A DNA stretch of 64,000 nucleotides from Quercus robur (GCF_932294415.1 NC_065538.1:25011957-25075956); one strand, 5' to 3'; shown: positions 1 to 11,969, counted from the stretch's first letter. Made by a program: numbers and translations. The notes: generated from the letters alone by a model not told the origin.

Positions 1-62
1 GTATAATGAAATTTGAAATAGAAAAGATAGTTAAAAAAAAAATACTATAAAGCTCCTCTTAC

Positions 63-2994
63 TTGAATGAACTTGAAGATGTAGACAAACGAATTCCTCT
101 TCATGAGCAAGAATTCTCTTGACAAGCAAGCTTTCAGCAGCTCTGCCTTATTGACACCATACTTTCTTGTTGTCAAAGCAGCTGGATGGCTCTTAGCCTT
201 GTCAAACTGAGTTGCAAGTTCATCCCCAAGTTTCCGTCCCACATGGAAAGATTGGAACGCCTCAGCAAATTCCTTGACTGTTACAAAATTGTAGGGCTCG
301 TCTTTCTGTGCCCAGTACTGCTCCTGATCTTTCCTTGAAGTCACCTATAAATTGGTTATACATGAATCCAAATATGAGATTCTACTTGTAATGCTTATCT
401 CTTTAGAAGACAATAATACCATTAGCATATATGAGTCCAAAAAAAAAAAACCTTTATTCAAACTCACTTCTTGCAGGAAGTTGGCCACCCCTTTCCTCTC
501 AGGACATTTAAAGCCCATTGATTCAAAAAATTCAAGCACTTGTTCACGGGGACCCTGGTATGCAATCTGGCCATCAGAGATGAGAATAATGTCATCGAAA
601 AGATTATAAGTCTCTGGTGCTGGCTGGAGGAGGGAGATGACAACAGTTCCATTGAAAATGTGAACATATTGCTTGATTGAATTCACAATCTGAAAAGTTG
701 TTGAGCTATCCAAACCAGTAGATATTTCATCCATGAATAACACTTTAGATGGTCCAACCAACATCTCACCTATAATTTAAGTATTAGATATTATTTATAC
801 AGTTGTAGAGAGAATGTGATTCTGTACATATGAACTACAAATTTGACTTTACCAGTTGTAACTCGTTTCCTTTGCCCTCCAGATATTCCCCTTAACATTT
901 GATTCCCAACTAAGGTATCTGCACAGGCTTCCAATCCCAAAACCTGAAAACAATGTGGAAAATGAATAAAAGTGAACTATAATGATAATTTCTAAAAATT
1001 TCATAATCAATTCAACAATTTGCTGTTATTACCTTTAGAATGTAATCTGTCACCACATTCACCTCCTGCCCTTCTGTTGCCAGTGCCTAGATTAGCAGAA
1101 ACAAACAAATAGAATGACAAATTATGACAATACATATTTTAAGGAAGCTGTGAAAACCAGGACAGAAAAGATTGGTTTTGCTTGATTTTAATTTGAACAT
1201 AATTTTATCATATACTACAAATTTCGTCAAAAGGTAAAATTTGCAAGGGTACCCATCAATGTAATTATCCATAAATCTAATTCTCATCAATCTTGAGAGG
1301 CACAAACCCTTCTCAAAATAAAATAAAAAGTTTAGTGCTAGAACTTCCAAATGTTGTAATTGACAATAGATTTCTTCCTACCTTCATGTAGATGTCAACA
1401 TCAGGATCAGGCTTAATATTTGCCTCTTTCTCTCTTCTTGCTAGCTCTGCTAGCATCTCTGTAGGGGCAAAATAAAAAGGGAAGGGGAGTACGAAAAAAA
1501 AGTCAAGCTTAAATAATCCTTCCTCAGAAGTACAATTAAGGAAATATAAAAAGAAGAAAAAGGAACAAAATAATCCTTTAAATTAACTAACCATAACGCG
1601 ATCCAACCCCTTGGCATCTTGCAGAGAAGGCCAAAGTTTCCCTTACAGTCATTTCTCCGATATGAAGGTCATGTTGACTGACATAAGCAGCAGTTCTTTG
1701 TGGAACAAAATCATGCATTTCGTGGCCATTATAAGTCACCTTCCCAGAAAACTGAACAAGAATTTTTACTCAATGCATTAGATGTACAGAAGAAAAAGTA
1801 GAATATGCAGTGGTAAGAATTCAAATTTGCCTAATACCTTTAGGTCGGGATCAAGCTCTCCAGCTAGAGCCAACAAGAGTGTGGTCTTTCCAGAACTTGG
1901 AGGACCCAAAAGTAATGTCATTCTATGTGAAACACAGAAACCGTGTTAGAAATGGATAATAGAATTTCTAACAGGAAAGGGAACATTAAAGAGAAAAATT
2001 ATGAAACAATGAGACTTCATTTTGATAATTGTAAAAAGGGCTATCTTCTCACCTGTTAGGCTTGATGACTCCACTAACATCTTGAAGGATTGACAAATGT
2101 TTCTTTCTGCTTGGAAGAATATGGAGATAATTCAAGAAACCCTTTAAAATCAAAAACAATATGAGTCATATAAGAATGAATTTAAAAAGAAACGAAAAAA
2201 AAAAGGAATCAATATTTGTTGAATAATAACAAATGGTGTATTTATTTAGGCGTAATTACCTCCATTATATTAACAGAGAAGTTCAAGAATGTTGGCAAAG
2301 CTCTGCTTCCAACATGTGCTTCTGCCTCAACATTCAAATGCTCAAAATGGACTTCAATTGTGGGAATAGCAATTCCAACTCTAAGAAATCCAAAAAAAGA
2401 AATACCCATTACTGAATATTCATATGAAACCTACATCAAATCAAAATAAAAGGAAATTGGATAAACAGAATTAACACACAAAAAAAGAAGCTAAATTAAT
2501 ATCAGTCCCTCTATAAAATACTTACAAACTAACATGGCAATGAATATTTTCGATACTACACAAACAATGTAATAAATAATTTTCTTAACATCTTATGTTT
2601 TGTACTTCAAATTTAAGACGGCAACTTATAGGAATTATATAGTAAAATTTATAATATCTCAAAGTTACCTGTCCAAGCGGTCCTTGAACTTATACAAGAA
2701 CTTCTCATGATCCTCCTCGGGGACCTTCATCAACCTCTCAACCAAACTCCTCCTTTCCTTCTGTCCAAGATGATGTACATCGATTTCACTGGTCTCACCT
2801 TGCGGTGTAGTCAGTAAACCTTTCGTCAAACGGTTGTACGTAGGAAGCTTCTGTAGAGCAGCCCATTTAAGAGCTTCTTCATCATCATCTTCTCGTGAAG
2901 ATTTCGAGAAAATTTCCATGGTGGCGTCCCTCCACATTGAGGGACTGCTTAGTCGAAAACTACTACTGGCTTTATAAATATCACCACTCTCCAT
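63..2994 (-). CDS. ABCG/PDR full-size ABC transporter, 5' part (first nucleotide-binding domain)
   Basis: This is the N-terminal 529 codons of a plant pleiotropic-drug-resistance ABC transporter, a plasma-membrane ATP-driven exporter. Ten exons on the minus strand join in frame with GT-AG introns: 2669-2994, 2260-2380, 2053-2141, 1838-1922, 1592-1751, 1382-1458, 1033-1086, 853-943, 468-769 and 63-344. The gene continues beyond base 1. The ATG at 2994 opens with [15 protein letters not shown] and the acidic [18 protein letters not shown] block typical of the family. Walker A GPPSSGKT lies at about residues 185-192, the signature GISGGQRKR at 323-331 and Walker [10 protein letters not shown] near 344-352. 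After the NBD comes the linker with KRNSFVYIF, just before the first membrane block, which lies outside the window. Cluster I (PDR1/ABCG40-like) fits best by eye. Substrate cannot be told. No stop or frameshift is seen, so the gene looks functional as far as visible. Confidence 0.95.
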
Positions 2995-3307
2995 TGTTAC
3001 AAAAGATCAGTGCCTCAACAACAGCTAAAACCCACCAAAACCCAGAACTGTTTCTTCGAATTTACGTGAAATAAGGCCAAGGTTTCAGGCTCTATGGATC
3101 AGAACCTGAAAAATATAGAAATGGTTTTTTATTTTTATTTTTATTTTTTGAGATTTTATAGAAATGGGGTTATAGTTTCTCTCTCTGTGTTGAAGTTTTT
3201 TTTTTTTTTTTTTTTTGAGAATGTCTCTGTGTTGAAGTTGAGCAACTTATTAGTTTCCTTCTATACTCTGAAACCAGTATGAGTACAGGTTGGTTGTGTT
3301 GTGCGCG

Positions 3308-3322
3308 TATTTATAATTTATA
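3308..3322 (-). promoter_or_regulatory. TATA-box region of the ABCG gene
   Basis: Read on the minus strand this stretch is TATAAATTATAAATA, about 315 bases upstream of the ATG at 2994. That predicts a start site near 3280 and a 5' leader of roughly 285 bases containing T-rich tracts. A Mutator-like foldback element ends only about 95 bases further upstream. The assignment rests on position and sequence only. Confidence 0.5.
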
Positions 3323-3574
3323 GAGTCGAAAAGGGTGGCTTTTGAAGCGTCAAACTTTAGCGTCCATGTTTTTTTTTTTTTTTTAATTGGTGTGGAAACT
3401 GGTTATTACTTTCTCTCGGGAAAAATAGGTAACTAACATTAATTTCCCAACTATCTAGTTAATAGGTTCAGTTTTGAAACTATTTTTTTTTCTAGCATCT
3501 CGAGTCTTTTAAACTCGATTTTGGCCAATAAATCGACCATCAAACACTCGATTTCTATGCTCTAATTATTGCCG

Positions 3575-3596
3575 ACGTGGCAAAGTTTGCCACGTG
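3575..3596. promoter_or_regulatory. Palindrome with G-box/ABRE-type cores inside the foldback element
   Basis: Positions 3575-3595 form a perfect 21-bp palindrome around base 3585. Its arms carry ACGTGGC (ABRE-like core), and CACGTG (G-box) lies at 3591-3596. bZIP and bHLH factors are known to bind such cores. It lies about 270 bases upstream of the ABCG TATA region. Regulatory action is inferred. Confidence 0.4.
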
Positions 3597-3776
3597 GGTA
3601 CATAGAAATCGAGTCTCTAAGACTCGATTTCTAAAGGTTATAAATACAACTAAAAACCAGAACATCAGGGAGAGGAACCAGAACATCAGAGGAACCAGAA
3701 CATCAGGGAAGGAACCAGAGAAAAAAAAAAAAAAAAAAACCAGAAATACAAAGAGAGATCGGCTTCAGATCGGAGT

Positions 3777-4065
3777 GGTTCGCGCGACCCAGGCGCGAGA
3801 CCCAGGCGCGAGACCCAGGCGCGAGCCCAGGCGAGACCCAGGCAGCGCGGCGCCGGGGTCTCGCGAGCCCAGGCCGCGCGCTGCCTGGGTCGCGCGGCGC
3901 CTGGGTCTCACGAGCCCAGGCAGCGCGCGGCGCCTGGGTCTCGCGAGCCCAGGCAGCGCCCGGCCTGGGCTTCGCGAGCTGCCCCAGGCCGCGCGCGACC
4001 TGGGCTCGCGCGACCCAGGCAGCTCGCGAAGCCCAGGCCGCGCGCTGCCTGGGTCGCGCGACCCT
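3777..4065. repeat. GC-rich minisatellite of CCCAGGC-type units
   Basis: Dense direct and inverted copies of CCCAGGCGCGAGA, CCCAGGCAGCGCG and their complements, in an otherwise AT-rich setting. The reading frame open through it gives only Pro/Arg/Ala/Gly-rich low-complexity peptide, so I do not call a gene. Confidence 0.8.
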
Positions 4066-4658
4066 GCTTTTTCTCTCCCTCTGATCTGCCTCTAAGCTCT
4101 GATCTGAGCCTTTGGGATGGCGCTGCCTGGGCTCGCGCGACCCAGCTCTTTCTCTCCCTCTGATCTGCCTCTAAGCTCTTATCTGAGCTTTGGGATTGAT
4201 TCTTAAATTTGTTTTTTTGGTATTTTGGGTTATCTATGAGAGTTCAAGTTTTTTTAAAATTTTTTGAGTTAGAAATCGAGTCTCTAAGACTCGATTTCCA
4301 GCTACGCTCCACATGGTCGATTTATTGGCCAAAATCGAGTTTAAAAGACTCGAGATGCTAAAAAAAAAAATAGTTTCAAAACTGAACCTATTAACTAGAT
4401 AGTTGGGAAATTAATGTTAGTTACCTATTTTTCCCCTTTCTCGCGCAACAAAGAAAATAAAATTCAGATTTGGTTCTGATTTCATGGTCTCCTTCTATGA
4501 GTCATCCAATTCTGGCAAAAATAAAAATAAGAAATGTTTGACTTTACTTTTTTTTTTTTTTTTTAAAAGCATGTATGTTCCTTTTTATTAGTAGTTATTA
4601 ATATAAGTACTTGCTTTTGGTTGAGTGTTATTTTCAAAGTAATGGACCTCTTCTTTAA

Positions 4659-5408
4659 GGGTGCGTTTGAATCGGCTTCAAACGCATTCCAGAAATCAAT
4701 TTCCGGAAAAGAGGTCGTTTGGCTGTCACGGAAAATATTATTTTTCGGAAAATATTTTCCGTTTGACCGAAATTTTCAGCTTTGACCACGGAAATGAATT
4801 TCTGCCTTCATTTTCACTTCAAAGGATTTCCGGAAAAGAGAGAGAGAGAGAGAGAGAGCGCGCGCGCGAGAGGAGATCGACGCTTAATGTAACATGCTTC
4901 GCGACGACGGCGATCAACCAGTCCGACGACGGCGATCGACGCTTCGCGAGATCGCGCCGTCGATCGCGAACTCGCGAAGCGTCGATCGCGATCTCGCCTT
5001 CGCGAGATCGCGTCGGATCGAGATCGCGATCGACGGCGCGATCTCGCGAAGCGTCGTTCGCGATCTCACCTTCGCGAGATCGCGCCGGATCGAGATCGCG
5101 ATCGACGGCGCGATCTCACGAAGCGTCGACCGCGATCTCGCGAACGCGAGATCGCGACGTTGTTCACGATCTCGCCTTCGCGCGATCTCGCGAACGCGAT
5201 CGCGCCGGCGGGTTTTCTGGATGTGTTTTCTGGGTTGTGTTTTCTGATTTGTGTTTTCCTTTCTTCTTTTCCAAACATTAGAAAATATTTTCCGGAAAAT
5301 TTTTTGAAATGCAACCAAACACACAGAAATATTTTCCTTTTCCAGAAATTAGCATTTCCGGAAAATATGTATTTTCCGGAAAACGTTTTACGGCAACCAA
5401 ACACAGCC
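4659..5408. mobile_element. TIR element with TAA target duplication (PIF/Harbinger-like MITE)
   Basis: Ends GGGTGCGTTTG and, inverted, GGCTGTGTTTG, followed inward on both sides by TTTCCGGAAAA-type palindromes. It is flanked by TAA at 4656-4658 and 5409-5411, which fits a 3-bp PIF/Harbinger duplication. There is no transposase. The 750-bp body contains a (GA)n/(CG)n microsatellite near 4838-4870 and a CpG-rich repeat block at 4895-5210. Confidence 0.65.
4895..5210. repeat. CpG-rich GATCGCG tandem/inverted repeat block
   Basis: Units of roughly 72-74 bp built from CGATCTCGCCTTCGCGAGAT, GGATCGAGATCGCGATCGAC and CGCGAAGCGTCG repeat at least twice (from about 4988 and 5062), with partial and inverted copies on either side. 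All six frames give Arg/Ser/Asp-rich peptides, which is a by-product of the repeat and not evidence of coding. Confidence 0.75.
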
Positions 5409-5411
5409 TAA

Positions 5412-7071
5412 GTTTACAACTCTTTGCATTGCATGCACGTGTCTTAAAAATATTACTATTTATTTGAACACCAAGAAAAGGATTGGCCATAAACTAATTG
5501 CTTCAGTAATGCATTACGTAGGATCCCCCAACAGGTCATTAAGGTCCTTATGTCATTTTATAATCACTTAATGCCTTGCATTCACGTTTTCTTTTTTTTC
5601 TTTTTTTTTTGAGGGGATGCATTCACGTTTTCTATCACCAAATAAATAAAAAAGGAAATAACAATAAATATTGACTCCATTTAAAAATGAAGAAAACAAA
5701 AGGAACAATAAAAAATGTATATATATTTATTCTTTTTTTTTTTTTTTTGTTTATCCTTTGTCCATTAAAATGTGGGGGAAAACGTTTTTAAAATAAGTAA
5801 CTGAAACTTTTCTCAAGTGGGCCTATATGCAAAAATATTATATAAAAACTAATAGGTATTCTCAAAGTATAACGAAATAGTACTCTTTCATCTCACGAGA
5901 ATGGTGCAACCCACTATGAATTTATTATATTTTGGTTACTTACTATTATGTGAAAGAATGAAGTACCACACCCTAGTGATTTGATTAATTACTTTTCATA
6001 TCATGGGATTTTAATTGATTGAAATATTATATTACACTACTTTTCTATGTTTTAAATTTCATTTTATTCTGGTCACATTACAATGAAATAATGTAGTTGA
6101 AAGATAGCAATGGATATAAGCACAATGATGTTCAAACATGAAATATAATTTTTTTTATTATATAAAACTACTAAATTCATTTTTAATGCATATATTGCTT
6201 ACAAAATTTTAGTAATAATACTTGCTAATTGCTACAATTGCTTGTGCAGATTTTTTTTTAAATAAAATAAAATCTAAAAAACCCTTCTTAATATTGATTA
6301 TATTATATTAAAAGAAGGTTAATTATGCAGATTATCACATTATCAATGAAAATAACATGTTAGCAAAATATAAGTATAAGAGCTTAGTAATAATTTTGTT
6401 TCTTGAAAAGTAAAAAGAATGAATTTTAAGTACACGAATTTATAATCTATAAAGTTAAATATAAAAAAATAAAAAATAAAAATCAATTGATATTTATGGT
6501 CTTTGCGATCTCAAACGGCAAATATCAAAGTATCAAACCAACACGGTAATATCACTTGTAAAATTACATCTTTTATAAATTTACAAGTTAAAAAGAGTTG
6601 TATCATCTAAAAAATAACTAAGAGTACAAAAATAAAATGTCATTTTGAATATACACCACTATCAATTTTTCTAAGACCTTTTTCTTATTTTTTGTGTATA
6701 TCAAAATATTTAGTATTCTAAAAAAAATACAAAAGAAATAATAATATATCTATTCCATATAATTATTAAAATTTTTACACCCATCATCAATGATATCATC
6801 GATCGGTTACACCATGTAGTGAACAGCCGTTTCTTACCAACTCTTCGATCCACACAAAACATGCATCATGGCTGATATCAGCAAACATCGCAAGTGATGA
6901 GTAAATTTGCCTTCATTTAGGCGAAGGGGGGAAGGAATATATGAAATCATTGATGATATCACAAACCAAAGTTTATGCCGCATCTCACTATAGGTTTGAG
7001 TTTGACTTCAACGTATAATAGCAATCTTATAATATATTTTTCAATTTAGTCTAACTTGTTCAAGTGCTGTA
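5412..7071. other. AT-rich intergenic stretch
   Basis: No gene, clear repeat end or RNA seen. Contains T and A homopolymer tracts (near 5590, 5730, 6250). Confidence 0.6.
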
Positions 7072-7337
7072 GGGTCCGTTTGGATTGAGCTTATTTTTGC
7101 TGAAACTGAAAACTGAAACTGAAAACACTGTAGCAAAATAATTTTTAAATGTATAAATAATATCGTGAAACCCATTTTTAATGAAAAAGTTGATGAAAAG
7201 TGGAATTTGTGGGTCCGTGAACAGTGTACGAATACACTGTTCACAGTTGACTTGGCCAAATAGTGCGGCTGAAAAAAAAAAAAAAAAAAAAAGGCAGCAA
7301 GCCATTCCGCAACTTTCAGTGCAATCCAAACGCACTC
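7072..7337. mobile_element. MITE with GGGTCCGTTTGGATT-type ends
   Basis: Left end GGGTCCGTTTGGATTG and right end, inverted, GAGTGCGTTTGGATTG enclose about 266 bp, including an 18-base-plus A run at 7272. The ends look like plant hAT-type MITEs. I could not fix a target duplication, so the superfamily is tentative. Confidence 0.6.
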
Positions 7338-7596
7338 GTAGTATCATCCACAAACGGTTCCGTAATATCTTTGTCCTTTTCTAGCTTTTTTCAACGTACG
7401 GGAAGAGACAAGTCCAATTTTTTTTTATTGCTTTGCTTTTGCCAAGAAAGATGTGGCACCGAAAGCGACAAGAGCAAAGAGATTGGAACTCTACTTATTT
7501 TAAAATATAACGATCAAGCAAAGATATTGGAAATTTACTTTTCTCCACGTGTATAACATGCCCAAGAACATAGGAACTCCGCAGATATTAAAAATA

Positions 7597-7847
7597 AGGA
7601 TAAAACTTAGGTATAGTATTTTAGGAGAAATTATACGGTCTTTTAGTGGATCACGTTATTTGTCCATCATTCTACTAAAATAAACTCACTTGTTTAAAAT
7701 TGCTGAGTCAGCAATCAATTTCTATTTTAAAAAAAATTTCTATCTCAACAATTTTAAACAGATGAGAGTTTTTTAGTGGAATGGTAGATCATATCACTTG
7801 TATATCACGAAAACCTTATAATTTTTCGTATTTTAGGAGGTTGTATG

Positions 7848-7885
<38 letters not shown>

Positions 7886-7946
7886 AGAATCTTAAGAAGG
7901 GAACTTAAATAACAAAACCTAGGTACTATACCTAAATTTTGCCCTT
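7597..7946. mobile_element. MITE with a second MITE nested inside
   Basis: Outer ends: AAACTTAGGTATAGTA near 7603 and its inverted copy near 7921-7945. Inner inverted repeat: about 7624-7832, with arms around GAAATTATACGGTCTTTTAG and TGTTTAAAATTG facing their diverged complements. A poly(A) run of about 36 bases lies at 7849-7884. Confidence 0.55.
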
Positions 7947-8243
7947 TAAATAAATAAATAAATAAATTGGTTAACAATTTTAAAATTGATATGTTTATTT
8001 TAGTTTTTTTTTTTTTTTTTTGAGAAAATTTAGTATATTTATAAAAGGGTGCAATCTATATTGAATCGATATTATAATTTGATTCAATCACGACTTATCA
8101 TTATAATATAAATTATAAAGAAAACTAAATTAAAAACATTACTCACATATAATAGTGTTATATTTTTTTTTGTTTCTCATTTTTTTTTGTTTGTTTTGGT
8201 TATTCAATATATATGTGTTATATACAAATCTATTATCTCTCTC

Positions 8244-8275
<32 letters not shown>

Positions 8276-9200
8276 CAAGGAAAATTTGATGATTAAGGGT
8301 GTGTTTGTTTCGGTGGAGTATAGAATTGGGAAACTATTTTACACCATCATGCATGTTTGGGTGCACATGCAAATAAGGTCAAATTGAAAATCATTTTCCC
8401 TTGACTATAAAATACCCCCAGCTGACCCGTAAAACCTTTTACACAATTATTTTATCTTCATTCTATTTCTGGACTACACACTCGAAGAGAGAGAGTGAGA
8501 GAGAGCTCAAAGTCCACTCCACCTAAAGACAACCCAAGCACAGCCTCGCCGGTCAGATCGCCGTCCTTGTCCCCTACACGAGACGGTGAGTAGTATTTTC
8601 CTCTTCCTTCCTTTCTTTTCTATCTTCGTTCTCAGCTTTTCTTCTCTCCCCCGCCACTCCTCATCCCCTCCATCTTGCTCAAACCCAACTCCGACGAAGC
8701 AAGCCCAAATTGAGCAATGCCCAAACCCAATCTACCCACTGCAGCTACCCACACTGATTTGAGCATCCCACCACACCCATCCCTAAAATTTCCCAAAACC
8801 CATTCCTCAAACCCGCCACACCCTATCCCTATACCAGATTTGATATATATATATATATATCCTTATTTATAGATTTATTTGTATATAAAAAAATATATGT
8901 GCATAATGGTGTCTGGAATAGTGTTTGTGAAGGTATATGGTAGCTTCTGAATATTTTGGTAAAATGAAATTAGCATTGTTCTTGAATTAGGCTTGTTACA
9001 ATATTTTTATGAATTTGGATGGTTTAACAACAATTATTGTGGAGACTTTGCTGAGATGATGTTGAATGGGTCCACATTGTCTTTTATTGCAAGTTGCTTT
9101 TTGGTAAATATCATCTTCTTGCTTACGCATTTGATTGAATGGTATGTCAAATAATTTCCTATGCTAAGAATATGTATGTCATAACACCAATTTTGGTTTT
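7947..9200. other. Non-coding stretch with a possible transposon left end
   Basis: GGGTGTGTTTGTTTCGGTGG at 8298 looks like the start of a plant TIR element. It is followed by a CT/GA-rich leader-like segment (8470-8590) ending ACGAGACGGTGAGTAG, which resembles an exon with a splice donor. I find no matching right end and no ORF. An (AT)n run lies at 8842-8860. Confidence 0.4.
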
Positions 9201-9203
9201 TAA

Positions 9204-9380
9204 ACTGTTTATGCTATTGACCACCTAAAAGGTAAGACATACGTTGTTTTTGTTGGTCGTGTGCCTGGGTTGTATGACACATGGGAAGAAGCTTGTGCCC
9301 AAGTTCATCAATATTCTAGAGCAGACCACAAGATGTTTAAGCATAAAATGGATGCAAAAATTGCTTTTATGAAGTTTTAG
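9204..9380 (+). pseudogene. Fragment of RNase H1 N-terminal (viroplasmin-like, hybrid-binding) domain
   Basis: In frame from 9204 the sequence reads a peptide containing KGKTYVVFVGRVPGLYDTWE, then CAQVHQYSRADHKMFKHKMD, and ends at a TAG (9378-9380). The YVVFVGRVPGxYDTW signature is that of the small RNA-DNA hybrid-binding domain at the N-terminus of eukaryotic RNase H1, also found in caulimovirid viroplasmin. Only about 50 codons are left, with a stop just upstream (9201-9203) and no catalytic RNase H domain after it. It is probably a piece carried by a transposable element, since an LTR fragment follows at 9530. Confidence 0.65.
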
Positions 9381-9529
9381 TAGATTGATGGTGGGAATGT
9401 GCAACAAGGTTCTTCATGCAATACAAGTACGCCCCCCTTAAGCATCTGATGAGATATCATATGACCTCCTTTACACTTACTTACATTGGTTATAAAAAAC
9501 CCAATAAAATAAACAATAGAAGCAAAATG

Positions 9530-9705
9530 TCTGGTGGGGTTTTGCCTTGGAGGTTTTCTCCATTCATAAACAAATCACTGTGTTAACTTTATTTTTCGTT
9601 GCATATTAACTTAGTTGGTGATTTGTTTGTGCTACCACACGTATTGCATGTTAATTGAATTAATCAATTAACTTGACTAATTAATTGGTTAATTTATCAC
9701 AAGGC
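9530..9705. mobile_element. Truncated LTR fragment, same family as 63536-64000
   Basis: The stretch from GGTGGGG near 9532 through GGTGATTTGTTTGTGCTACC to GGTTAATTTATCACAAGG is a diverged inverted copy of the LTR start at 63536-63760. Only about 175 bp remain; no internal region is attached. Confidence 0.65.
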
Positions 9706-10603
9706 ATCAATACATTCTTGGCCTATCATATGAGAATCTTTTTGGGGAGTTCTCAAAAAGCATGTTATGCCTTATTGTCATGCACTGGCAGAGCTAGGGT
9801 AGGTGAGGGTGTCAATTGACACCTGAGCTTCCCAAAAATTTGTTAAAAAATTGTTTATAGTAGCACTAGTTAGAATTAGTTTTCACTAACATAGTTCAAA
9901 AGACCTTTTTTTATACTACTGCACATACTTTTTTTTTATTATTATTTATTTATAAATTTTAGGAAGAGTTTTACCTAAGAGTAATGTATTTACTTAGTAA
10001 AAAAAATAAAAATAAAAAGTTAGAGTCATAATATTTTTGCAACAATTTCACAATAAAATTTTAGTAAACTATTAATAGAAACTAAAATAAATATATAAAC
10101 AATAGGTCTAAATGAGGAAAAATAGTAGCTTATTTTTAAGATCCTAATATGTATATATATATATATATATATATAACTGAAGTCTTAGACTTTTAGTTAA
10201 CATTTCCACAATTTTCCACATCATCATTTTTTATTTATATTTTTTAATTTGATTTAATTCTTTCAATTTTATAACACCAAATTACAGAAAATTTATTAAA
10301 TTTCTTTTAAAAAAATTAAATTTAGTTGTTTGGTACCATACAACCACTACACTTAAAGGAGACCTAAATTATCACCTAATCAAGGAATTTTTAGATAATT
10401 CTAACAAACTATATAATAACTCCATTAATATAAATCTATCCGAAAAAGTGGAATATATCTCAATTAATTTGATAATTATAATTTCAATAGAATTTAAACT
10501 CTATAATTACATCAAATGAAACTCAATAAATATATATCATTTTTAATTTCAATAGGCTTTAAATTTTATATCAAATGGACTTTACCAATATATTTTTTAT
10601 TTA

Positions 10604-10635
<32 letters not shown>

Positions 10636-11969
10636 CCAAATTTGATTAGGAATCCAAAACCCTACATTATATTATAAATAGTTTTTTTTTTAGGGATTAT
10701 TTGTTACAATTTCAACTCAACTTTTCATTCCTATATTATATTTTAAATAGTTTTTCTATTTGGGATTATTCTTCCAACACCACTCTACTATACAATCTCT
10801 TGCGTTGATTTTGGTTCTTAAAGTGCCTTTAAAACAAAAGGTATGTAAAGTTTTCTTATCAAGTTTAATGTTAACATATATGAGAGATATTTTGGTCAAT
10901 TAGAAAAAAGTTTGATGAAACATAAAAGGAAAAAGAACTAAAGAACATACAATCTGAAAAAATAAAACAAAATAATAATAATAAAAAATAAAATAAAATA
11001 AAATAAAACTTGTGACTATATTAGGTAGAGGCTTTTGGAGATTTTTTTTTTTTTTTTTGGAATTCTTTACGCTCATGTGTATGTATGTATGTATGTATGT
11101 ATGTATGTATGTATTGGGTTTAATTAAATTGGAATTATCTTTGAAACTTTGTTTTTGATTGAATAATGAAAATGGCAGAAAAAGTATGTTCCAATATTTG
11201 AAGTCTTTTGTATATGTGTTGTTGTACTTCAAACTTGGTATTTAAATTGTCAATTCACAATTTCATTGTTCATCTATTAATCATGAATAATAATATTGAT
11301 ATTTGCAACTATCATGATATGGTATCAATGATGTGATCATTCTGAATGCTTTCCTTTAGAGTATAAATAGAGTCTATTTTATGATTAAAAAAATTTACTA
11401 TTAAAATACTTTTGAAATAATAATTTTTTTTTTAAATTGGATAAGTTGGATCCTAAATGACTTCTATTAAACTCCATCCTTTATGGCATCATTAAAAAGA
11501 AAAATTGTTAAAATCTCATTAATTGTGATAGTTCACTTTTAGGTAAAATAGAAACTATATTAATTAAGTTTTAAGAAATTTAAAATTATATTTCAAAAAA
11601 TTTCCAAAACATTAGATTTTATTTTAATTATTTTATATTGTAAAATTATACTTCAATTATCTTCTAAATGATGGAGGATATGAGAATGCAACTTGTAGAT
11701 CTACTATCAAGATAACATAGATTAGATTGATGGTAGATAGTATATTTAATTGCAGTCGAGTATTGTGTGAAGTCATCACCATAGAATAACCCACACTGGG
11801 ATGTGTCCAGTGGAACCAATGATATGAAAGAAGAAGAATTTTTCTAAATCATTATATTGAACAAAAAATTACTTATTTTCATTCATTTTCAAGTTATACA
11901 TTTTCTTAAGTCAAGTCTTAGACCTTTTATGCAAAATAAATATTTTTTATTTTTATTTAACTATCCCAT
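9706..11969. other. AT-rich intergenic stretch with microsatellites
   Basis: Contains a possible TIR start CACTGGCAGAGCTAGGGTAG at 9782, (TA)n runs at 10152-10176 and 10613-10634, and a (TATG)n microsatellite at 11079-11114. I see no gene. Confidence 0.5.

Larger units (their letters stand above)
3418..4435. mobile_element. Mutator-like foldback element (non-autonomous, long TIR)
   Basis: A 1,018-bp element with 123-bp terminal inverted repeats (3418-3540 and 4313-4435) that differ at a single base by eye. Ends read GGGAAAAATAGGTAACT. Flanks are CTTTCTCTC (3409-3417) and CTTTCTCGC (4436-4444), an 8/9 match to a 9-bp target-site duplication, as expected for Mutator-like elements. No transposase is present. 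The interior holds a 21-bp palindrome with a CACGTG box, a short tandem of AACCAGAACATCAG (3656-3720), a GC-rich minisatellite, and a duplicated stretch (about 4069-4110 and 4147-4190). It sits in the upstream region of the ABCG gene. Confidence 0.85.

Noticed and set aside
3577..4095. Open frame of 172 codons through the GC-rich block
   Set aside because: Low-complexity Arg/Pro/Ala/Gly peptide made by the repeat inside a Mutator-like element; no domain.
4661..5404. Several overlapping frames with Arg-Ser-Arg-Asp repeats on both strands
   Set aside because: All frames are open because of the CpG-rich palindromic repeat; resembling an SR-rich splicing factor is accidental.
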